64,000 nt of DNA from CAVOOW01 sp963697675 (GCA_963697675.1 CAVOOW010000005.1:310001-374000); one strand, 5' to 3'; numbered from the stretch's first letter, positions 29,312-38,444 are shown. A program made the numbers and translations. The notes: generated by a model not told the origin, from the sequence alone.

Positions 29312-30452
29312 TCAGTGCAGGCCGGTCGGGCGTTGCAGCGCGGTCTGGATGAGCCGGTCGACCAACGCCGGGTAGTCGATGCCCGTGGCCTTCCACATCA
29401 ACGGGAACATCGAGACCGGCGTGAACCCGGGCATCGTGTTGACCTCATTGACGATGACCTGGTTGCCGCGAACGAAGAAGTCGACTCGGGCCAGACCTTC
29501 GCAGGACAGCGCGTCGAACGCCCGGCAGGCCATCTCGCGAACCTGGTCGGCGACCGCATCGGGCAGGTCGGCGGGCACGACGAGCTCGGTCCCCTGATCG
29601 GGCAGGTACTTTGCCTCGAAGTCGTAGAACTCGTGCTCGCCGCCGACGATGACCTCCGCCGGGACGCTGGCTTCCGGCTCGCCACCATCGAGGCCTTCCA
29701 GCACTCCGCACTCGATCTCGCGGCCGCCGATCATTGCCTCGATGACGACGCGCAGATCGTGACCGCGGGCCAGCTCGATGGCGTCGTCGAGGTCCTCGGG
29801 CTTGTGCACCTTCGTGATGCCGACACTCGATCCGGCCCGGCACGGCTTGACGAAGACCGGATAGCCGAGCCCCGCCACGGTCTCGCGGACGGCGGCCTTG
29901 TCGGTCGTCCACGCCCGTGGGGTGACGACGGCGTGCGGCCCGACCGGCAGCCCGGCTGAGGCGAGCAGCGCCTTCATGTGGCCCTTGTCCATGGCCGCAG
30001 CCGACGCGAAGACGCCGGATCCGACGTAGGCGACGCCGGCGAGCTCCAGCAGCCCCTGCAGGGTGCCGTCCTCGCCATAGGGACCGTGCAGCAGCGGCAG
30101 CACGACGTCGACCTCACCGAGCTGCTGGGGCACCTTGCCGGGCTCCTGCACGGTCAGTCCGCGCTGCGTCGGGTCGCCGCTGAGCACGACCGAGGCGGCG
30201 GACTCCTCCACCTGCGGCAGCGTGCCGCCGGTGATGGCAAGCTTCTCCGGCTCGTCCGCAGCGAGCACCCATCGCCCGTCCCGCGAGATGCCGATGGGCA
30301 CGATCTCGTAGGCGTCGCGGTCGATCGCGGCGAGGACGCTGCCGGCGGACACGCAGGAGACCGCGTGCTCCGTGCTCCGGCCCCCGAAGACGACGGCCAC
30401 CCGGGGGCGGCGGACGGGCTCGGCGATGCTCGTCGTGCGGCTGATCTGTCAT
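29312..30452 (-). CDS. ddl: D-alanine--D-alanine ligase, probable frame shift in a C run near 30405
   Basis: Ddl joins two D-Ala for peptidoglycan. The protein has VAVVFGGRSTEHAVSCVSAGSV near the N-terminus, PLLHGPYGEDGTLQGLLELAGVAYVGSG, the ATP-grasp core VFVKPCRAGSSVGITKVH and the C-terminal VIVNEVNTMPGFTPVSMFP. The frame has no ATG before FGGRSTEH; GTG at 30400 would leave no N-terminal extension. Removing one base from a G run at 30403-30407 (C run on the coding strand) links it to ATG at 30452 (MTDQPHDEHRRARPPPRVAVV), which I use. The corrected length is about 379 aa. Divergent from the PLP enzyme. Confidence 0.93.
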
Positions 30453-30495
30453 CGGCTGGACACTACCGCCGCGGGCCGCGGCGATACTGGGCTGC

Positions 30496-31569
30496 ATGAC
30501 CGAGCCGCCGGACCAGACCCTGTCCCTCGCCACCATCGCGGTCGCAGCAGGTCGCCCGCCGCGACGAGCCGACGGGCCGATGAACCCGCCGATCGTCATG
30601 GCGTCGACCTACCACGCGGGTGGCGACGTGGGCTACGGCCGCTATGGGAACCCGACCTGGGAGATGTTCGAGACGGCCCTCGGATCGCTCGAAGGTGGCG
30701 TGGCGACGTCGTACGCATCGGGCATGGCAGCAGTGGCCGCCGTGCTCGACCTCGTGCCCGACGGCGGCACGATCGTGACGTCACCGGATGCCTATTACGG
30801 GACGCTCGCCATGCTCGTGAGGCTGCAGTCCCGCGGTCGGCTGACGGTCCGGCAGGTCGATCTCACCGACAACGACGCCGCGGCCGCTGCACTGTCCGGT
30901 GCCGACCTGCTCTGGGCCGAGAGCCCCACGAACCCGTTGCTGCGACTGGTCGACCTGGAGACGTTGCTCGCGAGAGCCGGGGCGGAGGGTGTGCCGTCGG
31001 TGGTCGACAGCACCTTCAACACCCCGATCGTTGCGCGCCCGTTGGAGATGGGCGCGACCGTCGTCGTGCACAGCGCGACGAAGTATCTCTCCGGGCACTC
31101 CGACCTGCTGATGGGCGTGGCCGTCGCGCGCGATGCGGCCGTTGTGGAGCGACTCGTTTCCTATCGGAGCCTGCAAGGCGCGGTGCCCGGCTCGATCGAA
31201 GCGTGGCTGGCACTGCGCGGATTGCGCACGCTGCATCTGCGGATGGAGCGCGCGCAGGCGAGCGCCGCGGTGCTGGCCGACCGGCTGAGCCGGCACCCGC
31301 GAGTCGCGACCGTGCACTATCCCGCATGCGGTGCGATGGTCAGCGTCGTCCTGAACGGGGACGTGGCCGCAGCAGAGCGTGTCTGCGACGCGACCCGGTT
31401 GTGGGTGCACGCGACCAGCCTCGGCGGCGTCGAGTCGAGCCTCGAACGGCGCCGGCGGTGGCCAGGAGAGAGCGGCGAGGTGCCCGAGACTCTGGTCCGG
31501 CTCTCGGTCGGCATCGAGGACGTCGACGACCTGTGGAACGACCTCGCGACCGCACTCGAGCGTTCGTAG
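30496..31569 (+). CDS. Cys/Met metabolism PLP-dependent enzyme (trans-sulfuration type)
   Basis: A 357-residue pyridoxal-phosphate enzyme of the cystathionine gamma-synthase/lyase family. YGRYGNPTWEMFE near residue 48 holds the PLP-phosphate-binding Tyr and Arg, VDSTFNTPI the PLP Asp, and HSATKYLSGHSD near residue 195 the Schiff-base Lys. Compared with usual ~380-400 residues, a segment between HYPACGAMVSVV is short, so the substrate loop may differ. The reaction (gamma-synthase, lyase or other) cannot be set from sequence. Divergent from ddl. Confidence 0.85.
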   Translation: MTEPPDQTLSLATIAVAAGRPPRRADGPMNPPIVMASTYHAGGDVGYGRYGNPTWEMFETALGSLEGGVATSYASGMAAVAAVLDLVPDGGTIVTSPDAYYGTLAMLVRLQSRGRLTVRQVDLTDNDAAAAALSGADLLWAESPTNPLLRLVDLETLLARAGAEGVPSVVDSTFNTPIVARPLEMGATVVVHSATKYLSGHSDLLMGVAVARDAAVVERLVSYRSLQGAVPGSIEAWLALRGLRTLHLRMERAQASAAVLADRLSRHPRVATVHYPACGAMVSVVLNGDVAAAERVCDATRLWVHATSLGGVESSLERRRRWPGESGEVPETLVRLSVGIEDVDDLWNDLATALERS

Positions 31570-31576
31570 CGACGAC

Positions 31577-32032
31577 CTAGCGGCGCTGCACTTCTTCGAG
31601 CCCGCGTCCCGGGTGCCACATCTGGATGACCAGGTGTTCACCACTCGGCGCGACCCGTGTGAACACGACCTCTGACACGTCGACCTGGAAGCTGTGCGCT
31701 TCGTCGTCGTTGTCGGGATCGGAGATCTCGACGGCGAGCCCGGCGATCTTCGCTTCGCCGCTCCAGTCGCTCGGTGTCGCCTCCGGCGGGTCATCCGTGG
31801 GCGAGTGCAGCGCGATCCTCGGGTCGCGGCGCAGGTCACGCGCCTTCAACGCCCCGGGCATGCTGCCCAGTCGCAGCTGACCGTCCTCGAACTCGACCTC
31901 TGTGCCGCTTATCCGCGGCGACCCGTCCTTGCGCAGCGTCGCCATCGTGGCGTGCTTGCGGATCTCGAACCGGGCCTGGACCGTGGCCGCGAACTCCGGC
32001 GCATCGTCGTGAACCTGTTGCCAACTCACCAT
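31577..32032 (-). CDS. Pyridoxamine 5'-phosphate oxidase family (flavin/F420-binding) protein
   Basis: A 151-residue split-barrel protein. The N-terminal RKHATMATLRKDGSPRISGTEVEFEDG and GSMPGALKARDLRRDPRIALHS are typical of PNPOx-like proteins that bind FMN or F420. An F420 partner is plausible since cofC is nearby, but the cofactor and substrate cannot be decided. It lies between the convergent PLP enzyme (7 bases) and gpsA (46 bases). Confidence 0.85.
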   Translation of the reverse strand: MVSWQQVHDDAPEFAATVQARFEIRKHATMATLRKDGSPRISGTEVEFEDGQLRLGSMPGALKARDLRRDPRIALHSPTDDPPEATPSDWSGEAKIAGLAVEISDPDNDDEAHSFQVDVSEVVFTRVAPSGEHLVIQMWHPGRGLEEVQRR

Positions 32033-32078
32033 GCAACCATCGTGACATCGGCCAGCGACAACGGAGGTCCAGGTCGGT

Positions 32079-33080
32079 TCAGGCGCCTTCGGCCTTGGCC
32101 GACCGGCTCATGATCCGTCGCACGATCTCTTCCGGAGGCAGACCGTCGTGCACGGCTGCGACGACGTGCTCGGTGATCGGCATCTCGACACCGTTCCGGC
32201 GACCGAGAGCAAGGATCGACTCGCAGGACTTGACGCCCTCGGCCGTCTGCCGAGTGGACGCGATGACCTCCTCGAGGGTCATCCCCCGTCCGAGGTTCTC
32301 GCCGAACGTGCGGTTGCGCGACAGCGGTGACATGCACGTGGCGACCAGGTCGCCGACTCCAGCCATCCCCGCGAACGTCGCCATGTCGGCCCCGAGCGCA
32401 AGGCCGAGGCGGATCAGCTCGGCGAGACCGCGGGTGATGATCGATGCCTGCGAGTTGTCACCCATGCCCATGCCCTTGGCCATGCCGACCGCAAGGGCGA
32501 TGACGTTCTTCACGGCGCCGCCGAGCTCGACGCCGATGACGTCGACAACCGTGTAGGGCCGGAAGTAGGTCGTCATGCAGACCTGCTGCAGCTTCTCGGC
32601 CACTGCTTCATCGGCGCAGGCGATGACGCTGGCCGCGGGCTGCCGCTGCGCGATCTCCCCGGCCAGGTTGGGCCCGGACACCACGGCGATGCGCTCCGGC
32701 GGTGCGCCGGTCGTCTCGGCGATGACCTCGCTCATCCGGCGGCTGGTGCCGAGCTCGATGCCCTTCATCAGGCTCACGAGCACCGACGCCGCGGGCAGCA
32801 ACGGTGCCATCTGGTCGAGATTGGCGCGCAACGTCTGTGACGGCAGCGCCAGCACCACGACCTCGGCCCCATCGAGTGCGCTCGCCGGGTCATGGGTCGC
32901 CCGGATCGACTCGGGCAGCATGATGCCCGGCAGGTAGTCGGGGTTCTCGTGGCTGTCGTTGATCGCTGCGCACAGCTCTGCGCGCCGACCCCAGATCGTC
33001 ACCTCCGAACCGGCATCGGCCAGAACCTGCGCGAAGGCCGTCCCCCAGGACCCGCTGCCGAGCACCGCGACGCGTGTCAT
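32079..33080 (-). CDS. gpsA: NAD(P)-dependent glycerol-3-phosphate dehydrogenase
   Basis: GpsA reduces dihydroxyacetone phosphate to sn-glycerol-3-phosphate for phospholipid synthesis. The 333-aa protein has the Rossmann motif VAVLGSGSWGTAFAQVL at residues 4-20, VVSGPNLAGEIA, the catalytic Lys region GVELGGAVKNVIALAVGMA and GVGDLVATCMSPLSRNR. ATG at 33080 is the start. It follows plsC, the next step in the pathway, in the same direction. Confidence 0.97.
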   Translation of the reverse strand: MTRVAVLGSGSWGTAFAQVLADAGSEVTIWGRRAELCAAINDSHENPDYLPGIMLPESIRATHDPASALDGAEVVVLALPSQTLRANLDQMAPLLPAASVLVSLMKGIELGTSRRMSEVIAETTGAPPERIAVVSGPNLAGEIAQRQPAASVIACADEAVAEKLQQVCMTTYFRPYTVVDVIGVELGGAVKNVIALAVGMAKGMGMGDNSQASIITRGLAELIRLGLALGADMATFAGMAGVGDLVATCMSPLSRNRTFGENLGRGMTLEEVIASTRQTAEGVKSCESILALGRRNGVEMPITEHVVAAVHDGLPPEEIVRRIMSRSAKAEGA

Positions 33081-33084
33081 TGGG

Positions 33085-33128
33085 GGTCCCGGCGGGAGCG
33101 TGACCGCAGCGAGCGGTTTCGTGGGGTG
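33085..33128. repeat. Dispersed intergenic repeat, copy 1 (GCAGCGAGCGrTTTCGTGGGGTG)
   Basis: The 23-bp core at 33106-33128 matches 63216-63238 with one difference, and flanking GGTCCC and GGGAGCG are also shared. It sits between plsC and gpsA. On the minus strand it reads CACCCCACGAAAyCGCTCGC. It is probably a repetitive extragenic element; its role is unknown. Confidence 0.6.
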
Positions 33129-33129
33129 C

Positions 33130-33910
33130 TCATGCTGAGCGCCTTCCCTCAGGGTCCGGCTCGGCGTCCGGACGCCGTTCCCGATCCGGGTTGCCCGTCG
33201 TGGGAAGACCCGCACGTCGAGGATCGAAGCGTACGACCGGCGCCTTCTCGCCGCGGATCTCCTCCAGCAGATGGGTGATGGAAGTCATGATCTTGTCGGT
33301 GACCTCGTGCAGCAAGTGGCGTGTCAACCGGCCGTCCCTCGAACTCCGACAGGTCCACCGGTGGCCCAGCCTTGAGGTGCATCGTCTGGCGAGGGAAGAG
33401 GTGCAACCTCTTGGTATAGGGCGCCAGGACAGCCTGCGGCCCCCACTGGGCGACGGGGATGACCGGCGCGCCGGTCGCGAGAGCCACCCGCGCGGCACCG
33501 GTCTTCCCCGTCATCGGCCACAGATCGGGGTCACGGGTCAGCGTCGCCTCGGGATAGATCGCGACGAGCTCGCCGCTGTTGACCGCCTCGACCGCCGCGG
33601 AGTAGGCCGACGCTGCGTCGACGGTGTCCCGGTAGACCGGGATCTGCTTGGCGCCGCGAAGCACCGAGCCGATGAAGAACAGACGGAAGAGCGCGGACTT
33701 GGCAAGGAACCTGGGCAGCCGACCGTTGTCGTACAGGAAGTGCGCGAAAGCCAACGGGTCGAAGTACGAGACGTGGTTGACGACCACGACGGCGCCACCC
33801 GAGCCGAGGTGTTCGGCGCCGCTCCAGTCGCGGCGGGTCAGGATCATCATCGGCCGGCGCAAGATGATGGCGGCCAGGCGATACCAGAAGCCGATGCGCC
33901 GATGTTTCAC
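33130..33910 (-). CDS. plsC: 1-acyl-sn-glycerol-3-phosphate acyltransferase, frame shifted near 33328
   Basis: PlsC acylates lysophosphatidic acid to phosphatidic acid. The N-terminal part has the catalytic NHVSYFD (HX4D-type) near residue 43, the glycerol-phosphate site YPEATLTRD near residue 115 and PVIPVAQWGP. At LSEFEGRP one extra base (near 33328) shifts the frame; corrected, it continues LTRHLLHEVTDKIMTSITHLLEEIRGE and ends at 33130. The corrected length is about 259 aa. An actinobacterial homologue sits beside gpsA in Streptomyces too. Probable sequence error. Confidence 0.93.
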
Positions 33911-34037
33911 GCGCGCTCCTTTCCCGACCGGTCCCGGCCCGCGAATGGTGCGGACAGCCCCGATTGTGTCCCGGCCCGATCCAGCTTGTCCGATCCAACC
34001 AGAGATGCCCGTTCCTCGGAGGTGGCAGGATCAACTG

Positions 34038-34710
34038 ATGCCGAGTCCGCCCGTCGACCAATGGTGTCTGGTCGTCCCCGTCAAGCGCCTCGCGTCGGCC
34101 AAGACCCGGCTGGCGGAGGTTGCCGGGGAGCACCGAGTCGAGCTGGCTCTCGCGTTCGCACTGGACACCGTCACCGCTGCGCTCGCAAGCGCCGCCGTAC
34201 GCGCATTGATCGTCGTCACCCACGAACCCGAAGCGCTGCGGACTCTCACCGAGCTCGGCGCGCTCGTGGTCTCCGACGAGCCCGACGCGGGCCTCAACCC
34301 CGCTCTGCTGCACGGCGCGCACTGTGGCCGCACGGGCGCATCCGGGGACCGCGGTGGGCGCGTTGTCCGCCGACCTCCCGGCCTTGCGTCCCGACGAGCT
34401 GAGCGCCGCGCTGGCCGCCGCGATGGACGTCGGCACGGCGTTTGTCCGGGACGCCCAGGGCAGCGGTACCACGACGCTGCTGGCCCGCCGGGCCGGTGAC
34501 TTCGCCCCTGCTTTCGGGCCGGAGTCGGCGGCCGCGCACCTACGGGGCGGTGCCGTCGAACTGCACGGCGACGCGTTCCCGTCGCTGCGCCAGGACGTCG
34601 ACACTGCCGCCGACCTCGAGCAGGCTCTCGCGATGGACGTGGGTCCGCACACCGCGGCCGTCGCCGGCCGACTTCCGACGGTCGGCTCCCGACAGACCTC
34701 GCGTCGATAG
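34038..34710 (+). CDS. cofC: Phospholactate/PEP guanylyltransferase CofC (FbiD), frame shifted near 34320
   Basis: CofC/FbiD activates 2-phospholactate or phosphoenolpyruvate with GTP in coenzyme F420 synthesis. The N-terminus has VVPVKRLASAKTRLAEV (GTP-binding start) and DEPDAGLNPALLHGA; one extra base near 34320 then shifts the frame, and TVAARAHPGTAVGALSADLPALRPDEL onwards (the SADLPAL metal motif) reads in the next frame to 34710. The corrected length is 223 aa. ATG at 34038 has AGGA upstream. A small gene follows 10 bases later. Confidence 0.9.
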
Positions 34711-34720
34711 GATCCGAGCC

Positions 34721-34936
34721 GTGCAGGCGACAGTGCGCAGCTTCAGCTCGGCGACCCGGGCCGGCACGGTGCTGTTCGACGACGGCGTCGAGCTGCCCTA
34801 CGACGCGGCGGCGTTCGACGCCAGTCGGCTGCGGCTGCTGAGGGTGGGACAGCGGGTGCGTCTGCGGGTCGAGGGCGAAGGCGCCGATATGCGCATCACC
34901 TTTCTCACGGTGGCCACGCTGCCCGACCCGCGCTGA
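34721..34936 (+). CDS. Small beta-rich (cold-shock/OB-like) protein
   Basis: A 71-residue protein: VQATVRSFSSATRAGTVLFDDGVELPYDAAAFDASRLRLLRVGQRVRLRVEGEGADMRITFLTV. The GTVLFDDG and VRLRVEGE strands resemble a cold-shock/S1-like OB fold, but the RNP motifs of true cold-shock proteins are missing. Short proteins of this kind often follow cofC in actinobacteria. GTG at 34721 is the start. Function unknown. Confidence 0.75.
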   Translation: MQATVRSFSSATRAGTVLFDDGVELPYDAAAFDASRLRLLRVGQRVRLRVEGEGADMRITFLTVATLPDPR

Positions 34937-34960
34937 TCGGCATTCGCGGACACAGGACGT

Positions 34961-35000
34961 GCGAGGACCCGGCGACCTGACACGGTCACCGGGTCCTCGC
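34961..35000. terminator. Bidirectional terminator hairpin
   Basis: A perfect 12-bp GC-rich stem (GCGAGGACCCGG at 34961-34972 and its complement at 34989-35000) lies between convergent genes ending at 34936 and 35018. No T run. Confidence 0.7.
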
Positions 35001-35017
35001 CAGTCGATGCGCTGCTG

Positions 35018-35548
35018 CTAGCGCTTCACGGCCTTCTTCGCCGCGGTCTTCTTGGCAGGAGCCTTCTTGGCGGGGGCCTTCTTGGCCACAACCTTCTTCG
35101 CCGCAACCTTCTTGGCAGGGGCCTTCTTGGCCACAACCCTCTTCGCCGGAGCCTTCTTGGCCACAACCTTCTTGGCGGGTGCCTTCTTCGCTGCTGCCTT
35201 CTTGGCCGGCGCCGCCTTCTTCGCCGGAGCCGCCTTCTTGGCCGGAGCCGCAACCACGGCCTTCGGGAGCTTCTTGGCCCCGCTCACGAGGTCCTTGAGG
35301 CTCTGCCCGGCCTTGAACTTCGGCACCGACGTCTTCTTGATCCTTACTGCCGCACCCGTGCGCGGGTTGCGTCCGAGGCGAGCCGGACGTTGGACCTTCT
35401 CGAACACACCGAAGCCCGTGAGTGCGACGCGCTCACCGGCCACGAGGGAACGAGAGATCTGGTCGAGGACGCCGTCGACGGCGTCCGTGGCGGCCTTCTT
35501 GCTGCCTAGTTGGCCGGACAGCTTGTCGATCAGCTGAGCCTTGTTCAC
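35018..35548 (-). CDS. hup: HU family DNA-binding protein with Lys/Ala-rich tail
   Basis: A 176-residue nucleoid protein. Residues 1-90 are a normal HU fold (VNKAQLIDKLSGQLG, VALTGFGVFEKVQRPARLGRNPRTG), and the C-terminal ~80 residues are a repetitive tail of AAPAKK/KKAPAKK/KKVVAKK units, as in actinobacterial HupB/HupS. Such tails resemble linker histone tails and bind DNA non-specifically. GTG at 35548 is the start with GAAGGG upstream. The hairpin above ends its transcript. Confidence 0.95.
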   Translation of the reverse strand: MNKAQLIDKLSGQLGSKKAATDAVDGVLDQISRSLVAGERVALTGFGVFEKVQRPARLGRNPRTGAAVRIKKTSVPKFKAGQSLKDLVSGAKKLPKAVVAAPAKKAAPAKKAAPAKKAAAKKAPAKKVVAKKAPAKRVVAKKAPAKKVAAKKVVAKKAPAKKAPAKKTAAKKAVKR

Positions 35549-35671
35549 GGTAAAAACCCTTCGCGAGATTTGTCTCGTGTCGAGCAATCGCTCGATCCGC
35601 CTGCGACGTTAGGCGGGAAGGCGCGCCGATACAACGACCGACGGGCCTTTTTCCCTTGTGTCGCGGCGTTT

Positions 35672-36259
35672 TCAGCCAGTTGCGGGCATCCAGGCCGGTC
35701 GGCGCTGCTCGAACTGCGTGATCTCGGCGGCATGACGCAACGTCAGATCGATGTCGTCGAGGCCCTCGAGCAGCCTCCACCGCGTGTAGTCGTCGATCTC
35801 GAAACCGACCGACGTGGTGCCCCAAGAGACCGTGCGCGACTCGAGATCGACGGTCACCGCGGTCGTCGGATCAGCGTCGATGGCGGCCCACAGGGCCTCG
35901 ATTTCCGGCTGCGGGATCGCGGCTGCCACCAGACCACCCTTGCCCGCATTGCCGCGGAAAATGTCGGCGAACCGGGACGAGAGCACGACCCGGAACCCGT
36001 AGTTCTGCAGCGCCCACACGGCATGTTCGCGCGACGAGCCGGTGCCGAACTCAGGCCCGGCGACCAGGATCGTCGCGCCCGCGCTCTCCGGCCGGTTCAG
36101 CACGAAGTCCGGGTCCTTTCGCCAGGCCGCGAACAGGCCGTCCTCAAATCCGGTGCGCGTCACGCGCTTCAGATAGGACGCAGGGATGATCTGGTCGGTG
36201 TCGACGTTCGACCGCTGGAGGGCGACTGCCGTGCCTGTGTGGGTGCTGAAGGAGTCCAT
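35672..36259 (-). CDS. leuD: 3-isopropylmalate dehydratase small subunit
   Basis: LeuD forms the isopropylmalate isomerase with LeuC (leucine synthesis). The 195-aa protein has NVDTDQIIPASYLKRV near residue 18, FGTGSSREHAVWAL near residue 70 and FADIFRGNAGKGGLV. Normal length. It begins 1 base before the leuC stop, so leuC and leuD form an operon. Confidence 0.97.
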   Translation of the reverse strand: MDSFSTHTGTAVALQRSNVDTDQIIPASYLKRVTRTGFEDGLFAAWRKDPDFVLNRPESAGATILVAGPEFGTGSSREHAVWALQNYGFRVVLSSRFADIFRGNAGKGGLVAAAIPQPEIEALWAAIDADPTTAVTVDLESRTVSWGTTSVGFEIDDYTRWRLLEGLDDIDLTLRHAAEITQFEQRRPAWMPATG

Positions 36260-36260
36260 G

Positions 36261-37670
36261 TCAGCCCCGTTCCTTCAGATCGGCGGGTGAGGCGAGGCGA
36301 CCAACGACTGCGGTCGCAGCAGCCACCAACGGCGAGACGAGATGAGTGCGACCACCCACGCCCTGACGTCCCTCGAAGTTGCGGTTCGACGTCGACGCAC
36401 TTCGTTCACCCGGCTTGAGCTGGTCCGGGTTCATGCCCAGGCACATCGAGCAACCGGCATGGCGCCACTCGGCGCCGGCCTCCTTGAAGACGACGTCGAG
36501 GCCCTCCTGCTCGGCCTGCAGTCGCACGCGAACCGAACCGGGAACGACGAGCATCCGCACACCGTCCGCGACGTGCCGGCCGCGCACCACCTCCGCGGCG
36601 GCGCGCAGGTCTTCGATGCGACCGTTGGTGCACGAGCCGAGGAAAACAGTGTCCACTGCGATGTCGCGGAGCGGGGTGCCTGCCGTCAGCCCCATGTAGG
36701 TGAGTGCTTTCTCCGCCGCGAGGCGAGCACCCGCGTCGGCGTACGTCGCCGGATCCGGCACGGAGTCGGAGAGCGACGCCCCCTGCGCGGGGTTGGTTCC
36801 CCAGGTGACGTAGGGCGTGAGCGAGCCCGCGTCGATCGTCACCTCGTGGTCGAAAGCGGCGTCGTCATCGGTGACGAGAGTCCGCCAGTAGTCGACCGCG
36901 GCGTTCCAGTCGTCACCCTTCGGTGCGTGCGGCCGGCCATCGAGGTAGGCGAACGTCGTCTCGTCGGGACCGATCAGCCCGGCGCGGGCACCCGCCTCGA
37001 TCGTCATGTTGCAGACGGTCATCCGGGCCTCCATCGACAGCGCACGGATCGCTGCGCCGCGATATTCGATGACATAGCCCTGCCCGCCGCCCGTGCCGAT
37101 CTGCCCGATGACCGCGAGGATCAGGTCCTTGGCCGTGACACCGGGCGCGAGCTCGCCCTCGACGGTCACCGCCATCGTCTTGAATGGCTTGAGCGACAAC
37201 GTCTGGGTGGCGAGCACGTGCTCGACCTCGCTCGTCCCGATGCCCAGCGCAAGGGCCCCGAACGCGCCGTGGGTCGACGTGTGCGAGTCGCCGCACACCA
37301 CCGTCATCCCCGGCTGGGTGAGACCGAGCTGGGGACCGATGATGTGCACGATGCCCTGGTCCTGGTCGCCGAGAGAATAGAGCGGCACCCCGAACTGCGC
37401 GCAGTTGTTGCGCAGGGCGTCCACCTGAGTGCGTGACACGAGGTCTGCGATCGGCAGATCGATGTCGATGGTCGGCACGTTGTGGTCCTCGGTGGCAATC
37501 GTGAGGTCCGGTCGCCGGACCGGCCGACCCGTCAGTCTCAGCCCGTCGAAGGCCTGCGGACTCGTCACCTCGTGCACGAGATGGAGATCGATGAAGAGCA
37601 GATCCGGCTCTCCGTCCACCTGCCGCACGACGTGGGCGGCCCAGACCTTTTCCGCGAGCGTTCTCGCCAT
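36261..37670 (-). CDS. leuC: 3-isopropylmalate dehydratase large subunit
   Basis: LeuC carries the iron-sulfur cluster for isomerising isopropylmalate. The 469-aa protein has VVCGDSHTSTHGAFGALALGIGTSEVEHVLATQ, GSCTNGRIEDLRAAAEV (cluster Cys) and the pair CSMCLGMNPDQL (cluster Cys). It starts at ATG 37670 (MARTLAEKVW). It is divergent from ndgR, with a palindromic operator between them. Confidence 0.97.
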   Translation of the reverse strand: MARTLAEKVWAAHVVRQVDGEPDLLFIDLHLVHEVTSPQAFDGLRLTGRPVRRPDLTIATEDHNVPTIDIDLPIADLVSRTQVDALRNNCAQFGVPLYSLGDQDQGIVHIIGPQLGLTQPGMTVVCGDSHTSTHGAFGALALGIGTSEVEHVLATQTLSLKPFKTMAVTVEGELAPGVTAKDLILAVIGQIGTGGGQGYVIEYRGAAIRALSMEARMTVCNMTIEAGARAGLIGPDETTFAYLDGRPHAPKGDDWNAAVDYWRTLVTDDDAAFDHEVTIDAGSLTPYVTWGTNPAQGASLSDSVPDPATYADAGARLAAEKALTYMGLTAGTPLRDIAVDTVFLGSCTNGRIEDLRAAAEVVRGRHVADGVRMLVVPGSVRVRLQAEQEGLDVVFKEAGAEWRHAGCSMCLGMNPDQLKPGERSASTSNRNFEGRQGVGGRTHLVSPLVAAATAVVGRLASPADLKERG

Positions 37671-37693
37671 TGAGATGTCACTCCTTGACTTGC

Positions 37694-37710
37694 GTCTCAG
37701 CCAATGAGAC
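37694..37710. promoter_or_regulatory. Palindromic operator between leuC and ndgR
   Basis: GTCTCA-N5-TGAGAC (17 bp) lies midway between the divergent starts of leuC (37670) and ndgR (37725). IclR-family LtbR/NdgR proteins are known to bind such TGAGAC-type sites upstream of leuCD. A TTGACT hexamer sits just before it on the plus strand, so binding would overlap promoter elements. Confidence 0.7.
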
Positions 37711-37724
37711 GGCAGTATCAGCGC

Positions 37725-38444
37725 ATGGACAACTCTAGCGGAGTCGGCGTCCTCGACAAGGCGGCGATCGTTCTCGGGGCCCTGGAAGCCGGCCCCGCCA
37801 GCCTGGCCACCCTCGTCGCGGCCACCGGGCTGGCCCGCCCCACAGCTCACCGCCTCGCCACCGCCCTGGAGCACCACCGGCTCGTGGCGCGCGACCTGCA
37901 AGGCCGCTTCGTCCTCGGTCCCCGGCTGCGCGAGCTCGCCTCTGCTGCCGGCGAGGACCGCCTGCTCGAGGCGGCGGGGCCCGTCCTCGCGCGGCTGCGC
38001 GACATCACCGGTGAGAGCGCTCAGCTCTATCGCCGGCAGGGAGACAGTCGCGTCTGCGTCGCTGCGGCCGAGCGGCTGACCGGGCTGCGCGACACCGTTC
38101 CGGTCGGTGCGACGCTGACGATGAAGGCTGGATCCGCGGCCCAGATACTGCTGGCCTGGGAGGAGCCCGAGCGGCTGCACCGGGGCCTGCGCGAGGCGCG
38201 CTTCACGGCAACGGCCTTGTCGGCTGTACGCCGGCGCGGGTGGTCGCAGTCGGTCGGTGAGCGGGAAGCAGGTGTCGCCTCCGTGTCCGCCCCGGTACGC
38301 GGCCCGGCCGGTCGGATCGTGGCGGCGGTCTCCGTCTCGGGCCCGATCGAACGGTTGAGCCGCCAGCCCGGTCGGCTGCACGCCCAGATCGTGTGCGCGG
38401 CTGCCGCCAAGCTCAGCGAAGTGCTGCAGACGACACCGCCGTAA
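37725..38444 (+). CDS. ndgR: IclR-family regulator NdgR (LtbR)
   Basis: A 239-residue regulator that matches Streptomyces NdgR from the first residues (MDNSSGVGVLDKAA). The N-terminal winged helix (SLATLVAATGLARPTAHRLATALEH) is followed by the IclR effector domain (GESAQLYRRQGDSRVCVAAAERLTGLRDTVPVG, MKAGSAAQILLAW). NdgR in actinobacteria controls leuCD and other amino-acid genes. ATG at 37725 is used because it gives the conserved start. Divergent from leuCD. Confidence 0.96.
   Translation: MDNSSGVGVLDKAAIVLGALEAGPASLATLVAATGLARPTAHRLATALEHHRLVARDLQGRFVLGPRLRELASAAGEDRLLEAAGPVLARLRDITGESAQLYRRQGDSRVCVAAAERLTGLRDTVPVGATLTMKAGSAAQILLAWEEPERLHRGLREARFTATALSAVRRRGWSQSVGEREAGVASVSAPVRGPAGRIVAAVSVSGPIERLSRQPGRLHAQIVCAAAAKLSEVLQTTPP

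Noticed and set aside
34961..35000. A CRISPR repeat
   Set aside because: It is a single hairpin between convergent genes, with no array of repeats and spacers.
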